Shown: positions 59,746-64,000 of the stretch, piece by piece
How positions within the stretch are numbered: position 1 is the first letter of the stretch
How the letters are laid out: every line of letters starts with the position of its first letter
Assembly: GCF_051622035.1 (NCBI RefSeq)
Contig: NC_135360.1
Coordinates: forward strand, 6,510,001 to 6,574,000
Direction: 5' to 3'
From: Arctopsyche grandis
Taxonomy: Eukaryota; Arthropoda; Insecta; Trichoptera; Hydropsychidae
DNA length: 64,000 nt
Made by a program: the position numbers and the translations under genes
The notes under the pieces: generated by a model
Told to the model about the DNA's origin: nothing
Databases searched by the model: none
What the model saw: the letters and a program-made list of their open reading frames with translations, nothing else

Positions 59746-62700
59746 ACTATACATATATCACCACTGAGTGCTTTTTCCGTTTCGTGAAGTTTCATATGCT
59801 TTACTAATTTGGATTTAGACAAGAATGACTGCAGACAAATGACACATTTGCGCGAATTCTCCTTAGTATGAGTGAGCATGTGAGACAAGAGGTAGAACCT
59901 ACGAGCGAACACTTTGCAACAAACGTTGCATTTGTGTGGCTTTTCCCCGGTATGAAGCTTCATGTGAAACACCAGGTTAGACTTGCGAGCAAACATTTTA
60001 GAGCAAGTGAGGCATTTGAACGGTTTCCCTTCTATGTGAAGCTTCATATGCGCCACCAAATTAGATTTACGTGAAAACGATTTGAGGCATGTGCCGCATC
60101 TGTTTGGATTCTCCACGCTGTGGATGAGCATGTGTTCCACCAAAGTGGATTTGTTTACGAACAATTTCAAGCAGGTTTCACATTTGTGGGTCTTTTCCCT
60201 GTGATCTTTCATATGTATCGCCAGGTAAGATTCGTTTTCAAAACATACCAAGCACAAGTCACATCTGTGTGATTTCTTCCCAGCGTGATCGTTCATGTGT
60301 ATCGCTAATTCAGATTCGTTTTCAAATGACATGAAACATATTTCGCATTTGTGTGATTTTTCCCAGGTGTGGTAATTCATGTGAACGACCAAATTGTGTT
60401 TGCGGGCAAACGTTTTTGAACATATTTCACATTTGTGCGGTTTTTCCCCATTGTGAATGCTTATATGTCTAACTATGCTCTGTTTGAATGGGAATGATTT
60501 TGAACAAATGTCACATTTGAAGAGTCGTTCGCTGGTGTGAAATCTCATGTGACGGGCTAAATAATAATGACTCAAAAACGACTTGAGACATATTTCGCAT
60601 TTGTACGGCTTGTGACAGTCGGCTTGTGCGTGTTCAAGTAAGGACACTTTATCTTCAAACGATTTCAAGCACGTGTTGCATGTGTACTGTTTTATCCCTC
60701 CATGAATGTCCAAGTGTTTCGTCAAGCAGAATTTGCTGGTGAACGATTTAGAGCAGATACTGCATCCATAAGGTTTTGGCTTACATTGATTTTTTAAATG
60801 TGAAGCAAGGGTATATTTACTTGCATACGATCGTGAGCACGTTTCACATTTATACGGCTTGAAACGTTCATGAGTGAAAACGTGCTTCTGTAGGTGAGCT
60901 TTACGACAGAAAGCCTTCGAACAAATATCACAAGTATGCTTCGGCTCACCGTGTGTTTTCAAATGTTGACTCAATGACTTTTTACCATGGAAACATTTAA
61001 AACAAACATCACATTTGTGATGCTCGATGTGTGCAACTAAGGCATATTTGTCTGCATACGATCGTAAGCATGTGTCACATTTATAGAACTGTAAGCGTTC
61101 GTGGGTATTCATGTGCTTCTGCAAATGAGATTTACGGCAGAAAAATCTTGAGCAAATGTCACATTTATATTTTGGATGGCTGTGGATTTTCAAATGTTGA
61201 CTTAAAGCTGGTTTACAGTTGAAAAGTTTGAAACAAATGTCACATTTGTGATTTTTTACCCCGGCGTGAATTTCCATATGGTTCGCCAACTTGGATTTGA
61301 ATATAAACGATTTTAAACAGATTTTACAATTATACGGCTTCTGGTCAAAATGCACAAAAACATGTACCCGCAAATTCGATTTGTCCTTGAAATTTTTACC
61401 ACAATGATGGCATTCAAAATTGGAATTTTTTTGGGAAATTTTATTTTGTCTGATCGGCAGCACTTTCGTTAATTGTTTTTTAGTATGAAAAATTGGTAAA
61501 ACCTTTGCTCCATCAACCTACAACGAAAAGAATTTGTTTTAAAACAAACATTTTTTTTAATATAGGTTTTTCATTCCAAATTGACCCTATTTCGTTTCAA
61601 ATTAAACATTTTTCATTTCAAATTGACATTAAAATTTTATTTTTATTTTTTATTCAATCAATCTATGTACACTCGTCATTACAGATCACCCCAATGCGAC
61701 GAGTGTACTATACAGATCAAGAAACACACCAAATTATATATTAACCGTTTGCCCGCGGCCATCTTCTATGGAAGCTTTGGGCGACAAGTCTGTAACGCGG
61801 CTGTCTTCCATAGAATTTCTGAACTTTGCACGGGATTTTGAGGCTCATATGCGCCTATTTCAACTGTTTTAAGGTTCAAAATTGGTTGAATATATTACTG
61901 AGAGTTGAATGATATCTATTCAATTTGCTTAAAATGAATATATACCAGTCAAAACTTAGTTTTTTGTGGAACCATACTGAAACCTCGTTTAGGTGACGTC
62001 ACGTCTTCATACAATTATGAAGAATGATTATTTGACAATTAAGCCAAAACTACGAGATATATTATGTATTTTATTGTTTAAAATAATACTTTGTGTTAAT
62101 TAACATATCTGGTTACTGGAGTAAATATTAAAATCTGTATTTAAGGTCGAAAACTCGATTGCCAAATTCGCGAAAAAGGTGCCGCGGACAGGGCTTGTTC
62201 AATATATTTATTGCCGCGGGAAAAGGGCTAATACATAATTATTACATAATTCGAAATTATACATGACATCTATGGTCAAACATAGTAAAGTGCGTGGCAA
62301 ACATCGTATACATACAATACGATCAACAAACATTTATACGACAATACGAATTTTTATACAATAACCATCCACAGATACATCTTTGAAGAGAAACCCGGCA
62401 AATCTTGAGATATAACATAATATATCTCAAGATTTTGCGAGGGAAAATGGGGAGGGAAAGTTAATTTTGCAGGAATCGTTTCAATGAAAATCAGAAAAAT
62501 TGGCAAACTCCGACCTGGTCACAAACTCAAGTCACAATGTGACTCGAACTCGTAACCACACTGACCATAGCAAGATATGCTAACCACAAGTCCATGCTGC
62601 TGGTTGTGAAGGTTTAATTTGAAATAAAAAAGGGTCAATTTTAAATGAAAACGGGTCAATTTAGAACAAAAAACCTGTATATTATGTATTCATATAAATA

Positions 62701-63465
62701 AATTTTACCTGTAAATTATCATTGGTATCCTTCATATTTGTGATAATGGGACATATTGAATCCATTGATACATTGTTCATCTTTGAATCGTTTTTGAACT
62801 CAACGGACAACACTCTTCCAGTACCCCGATTACAGACATAGGAACGGTGGTTGTATGGTAGTGAAGTACTAACAAACTCTTCCTCCCAATTTAAATCATC
62901 CAGTACAACTTCTTCGGTTTTGATATTTAAAGACTCGGCCAACCTCAGTCTTAGTATTTCATCACTACGAAAACAGATACTCTTAAATCTAGCAACCATT
63001 TCCAAATTTGATTCGCATGACATACAAATCGTATCTGGCAGACTGTCTCCTTTATGCACCTATAATATAAATGAAGGCTGCAATTACATAACATCAACAT
63101 CATTGAAACGATAGTAATTTCTCCAGACCATATCAAATTGGGGTAAACACCAAGAATAGCACCAAAACAACTTTGTGGATCTAAATGATAGTGAATTATA
63201 TGCTCAACGTTTTTTGTATGTAAATGCCAGGCGACACTATTCTTAGTGTTTACCCAAATTGGATTAATTCGGTAAAATGCACTCGAATAAAAAATAAATG
63301 CAATAATTGTTTATAAGGTATTATTTGGAGCAATATGCTATATACAAATGAACCAACCTTTAGTTGACAACAGCTCCAAATCCGCTGCACTAGGGAACCT
63401 GCATTATCAAAGATGAAGACAGACGATGTGGCTGGTGTATGAGATAAACAAAGTCGACAGTCCAT
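59742..63465 (-). CDS. ZAD-C2H2 zinc-finger protein 2, 20 fingers
   Basis: Probable nuclear DNA-binding regulator. Exons (plus coordinates): 63358-63465, 62709-63059, 59742-61517; 36+117+591 = 744 aa, all junctions phase 0. ZAD: MDCRLCL in exon 1 and CMSC in exon 2, then the linker NIKTEEVVLDDLNWEEEF nearly as in gene 1. The last exon encodes about 20 C2H2 fingers; two end in Cys instead of the last His. Fingers 3-5 and 6-8 are a tandem duplication (RKSHLQKHMNTHER versus RKAHLQKHVFTHER). Stop TAA lies in the TTAA of an adjacent MITE, so the 3'UTR starts in, or was displaced by, the transposon. Intron 2 holds a MITE, a SINE and foldback arms. Confidence 0.9.
61741..62231 (+). mobile_element. 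TTAA MITE family B, copy 5
   Basis: Left TTAA 61741-61744; right target mutated to ctaa (62228-62231). Family ends CCGTTTGCCCGCGGC / GCCGCGGGaAAAGGG. Confidence 0.9.
62380..62612 (-). mobile_element. tRNA-derived SINE, copy 3
   Basis: Minus-strand head with 'gtggttagcatatct' and a B-box-like GAGTTCGAGTC. The body contains 'gtttgccaatttttctg', shared with the copy at 5404-5645. Confidence 0.62.
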
Positions 63466-63858
63466 CACAAATCCCAATGCACTTATTTTTGTTATAAAAT
63501 TGCTATTCCAACCTACGAGCCTTAACAGATGTCTGATAGCAACGTTCGTTTTATCAACTGACGTTTGACAGCTAATACTGACATGTTGTCAAAATGCAGG
63601 GATGACATCACTTCATTCGATAGCTACTTTTAATATTTACACATGTTCGTTACATAATGATTTAATTTTTATTCGAATTTGAATAATAACTTAATGTAAT
63701 GATTAAAACGTCTTGCGAGGCCGTCGAGGTAGATTGATCGTGATGGTTAAGACAGGCCCACTCCCAGAGCCATCAGCTCAAAAACAATATTAATTATTTT
63801 AAATCTGCTACCCAATTCATTGTTTTGGACATTGTGACAGTAATCACAGTAAATATCG
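63466..63858. other. Upstream flank of zinc-finger gene 2
   Basis: Presumed promoter region of the minus-strand gene; no TATA or clear element is identifiable. No ORF of interest. Confidence 0.4.
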
Positions 63859-64000
63859 TGTAGGAATATAGCACGACTTGTGCTATTACGAATCAAAGGC
63901 AGTGATCTCATCATCGATCCTGTACAAACATGCATAACTCAAGGGCAACGTCCCCTTTGACCATTCCAGAAGAAAGAGTTCATCGCTCGATCGTTAAACC
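63859..64000 (+). mobile_element. LTR fragment, cut by window end
   Basis: Begins TGTAGGAATATAGCACGACT and matches 5872-6040 closely. It runs off the end of the window, so a full retroelement may follow. Confidence 0.65.

Larger units (their letters stand above)
61563..62685. repeat. Foldback arms, TTTCATTTCAAATTGACCC phrase family
   Basis: Left arm about 61563-61640 and right arm about 62611-62685 are reverse complements made of three to four phrases like tttcatttcaaattgaccc. The interior holds a family B MITE and a SINE. Located in intron 2 of zinc-finger gene 2. Confidence 0.72.

Noticed and set aside
1-64000. CRISPR array or prokaryotic operon
   Set aside because: No regularly spaced identical repeats with unique spacers; gene structure and elements are those of an insect nuclear genome.

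Overview
The window is insect nuclear DNA. It has intron-rich genes with GT-AG junctions, a trissin neuropeptide precursor, a half-pint/PUF60-type splicing factor close to the Drosophila protein, and two ZAD-C2H2 zinc-finger genes (an insect-expanded class). All of this sits in AT-rich, transposon-saturated sequence. The order of insect cannot be fixed from the sequence alone. No bacterial operons, rRNA, intact tRNA genes or CRISPR arrays are visible.

Five host genes can be assembled exon by exon. (1) Trissin, minus strand, 503-4423, 3 coding exons, 129 aa. (2) puf60/half pint, minus strand, 9240-31247, 14 coding exons and about 685 aa. It has two RRMs, a lineage-specific LPGVA repeat and a C-terminal UHM, and one exon carries an apparent single-base frameshift. 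(3) and (4) Two intact BTB-BACK-Kelch genes, minus 32333-34614 (540 aa) and plus 37744-42498 (550 aa). They are the arms of one large inverted duplication around a spacer with a solo LTR. (5) Two ZAD-C2H2 paralogues in tandem on the minus strand, 48723-51695 (526 aa, 10 fingers) and 59742-63465 (744 aa, 20 fingers), with the same three-exon architecture. That makes six coding loci in all.

Nearly everything else is mobile or repeat DNA. There are four or more families of short TTAA-flanked piggyBac-like MITEs, one with five copies and one with three. At least six hAT-type insertions have recognisable ends, five of them with clear 8-bp target duplications. There is a Tc1 transposase relic, jockey-, RTE- and other LINE 3' fragments, tRNA-derived SINEs and solo LTRs. 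A group of foldback elements has arms that are themselves built of short near-repeated phrases. Many are nested: MITE in MITE, MITE in hAT, foldback in hAT.

The most interesting signals are the phrase-built foldback elements (several unrelated sequences, one architecture), the head-to-head Kelch duplication with both copies open, the MITE whose TTAA contains the stop codon of a zinc-finger gene, the PUF60 collagen-like repeat and frameshift, inverted minisatellite arms at 52.7-54.1 kb, and a decayed coding-like stretch at 46.0-47.4 kb that I cannot assign. The genes do not form an obvious pathway; their proximity looks incidental.
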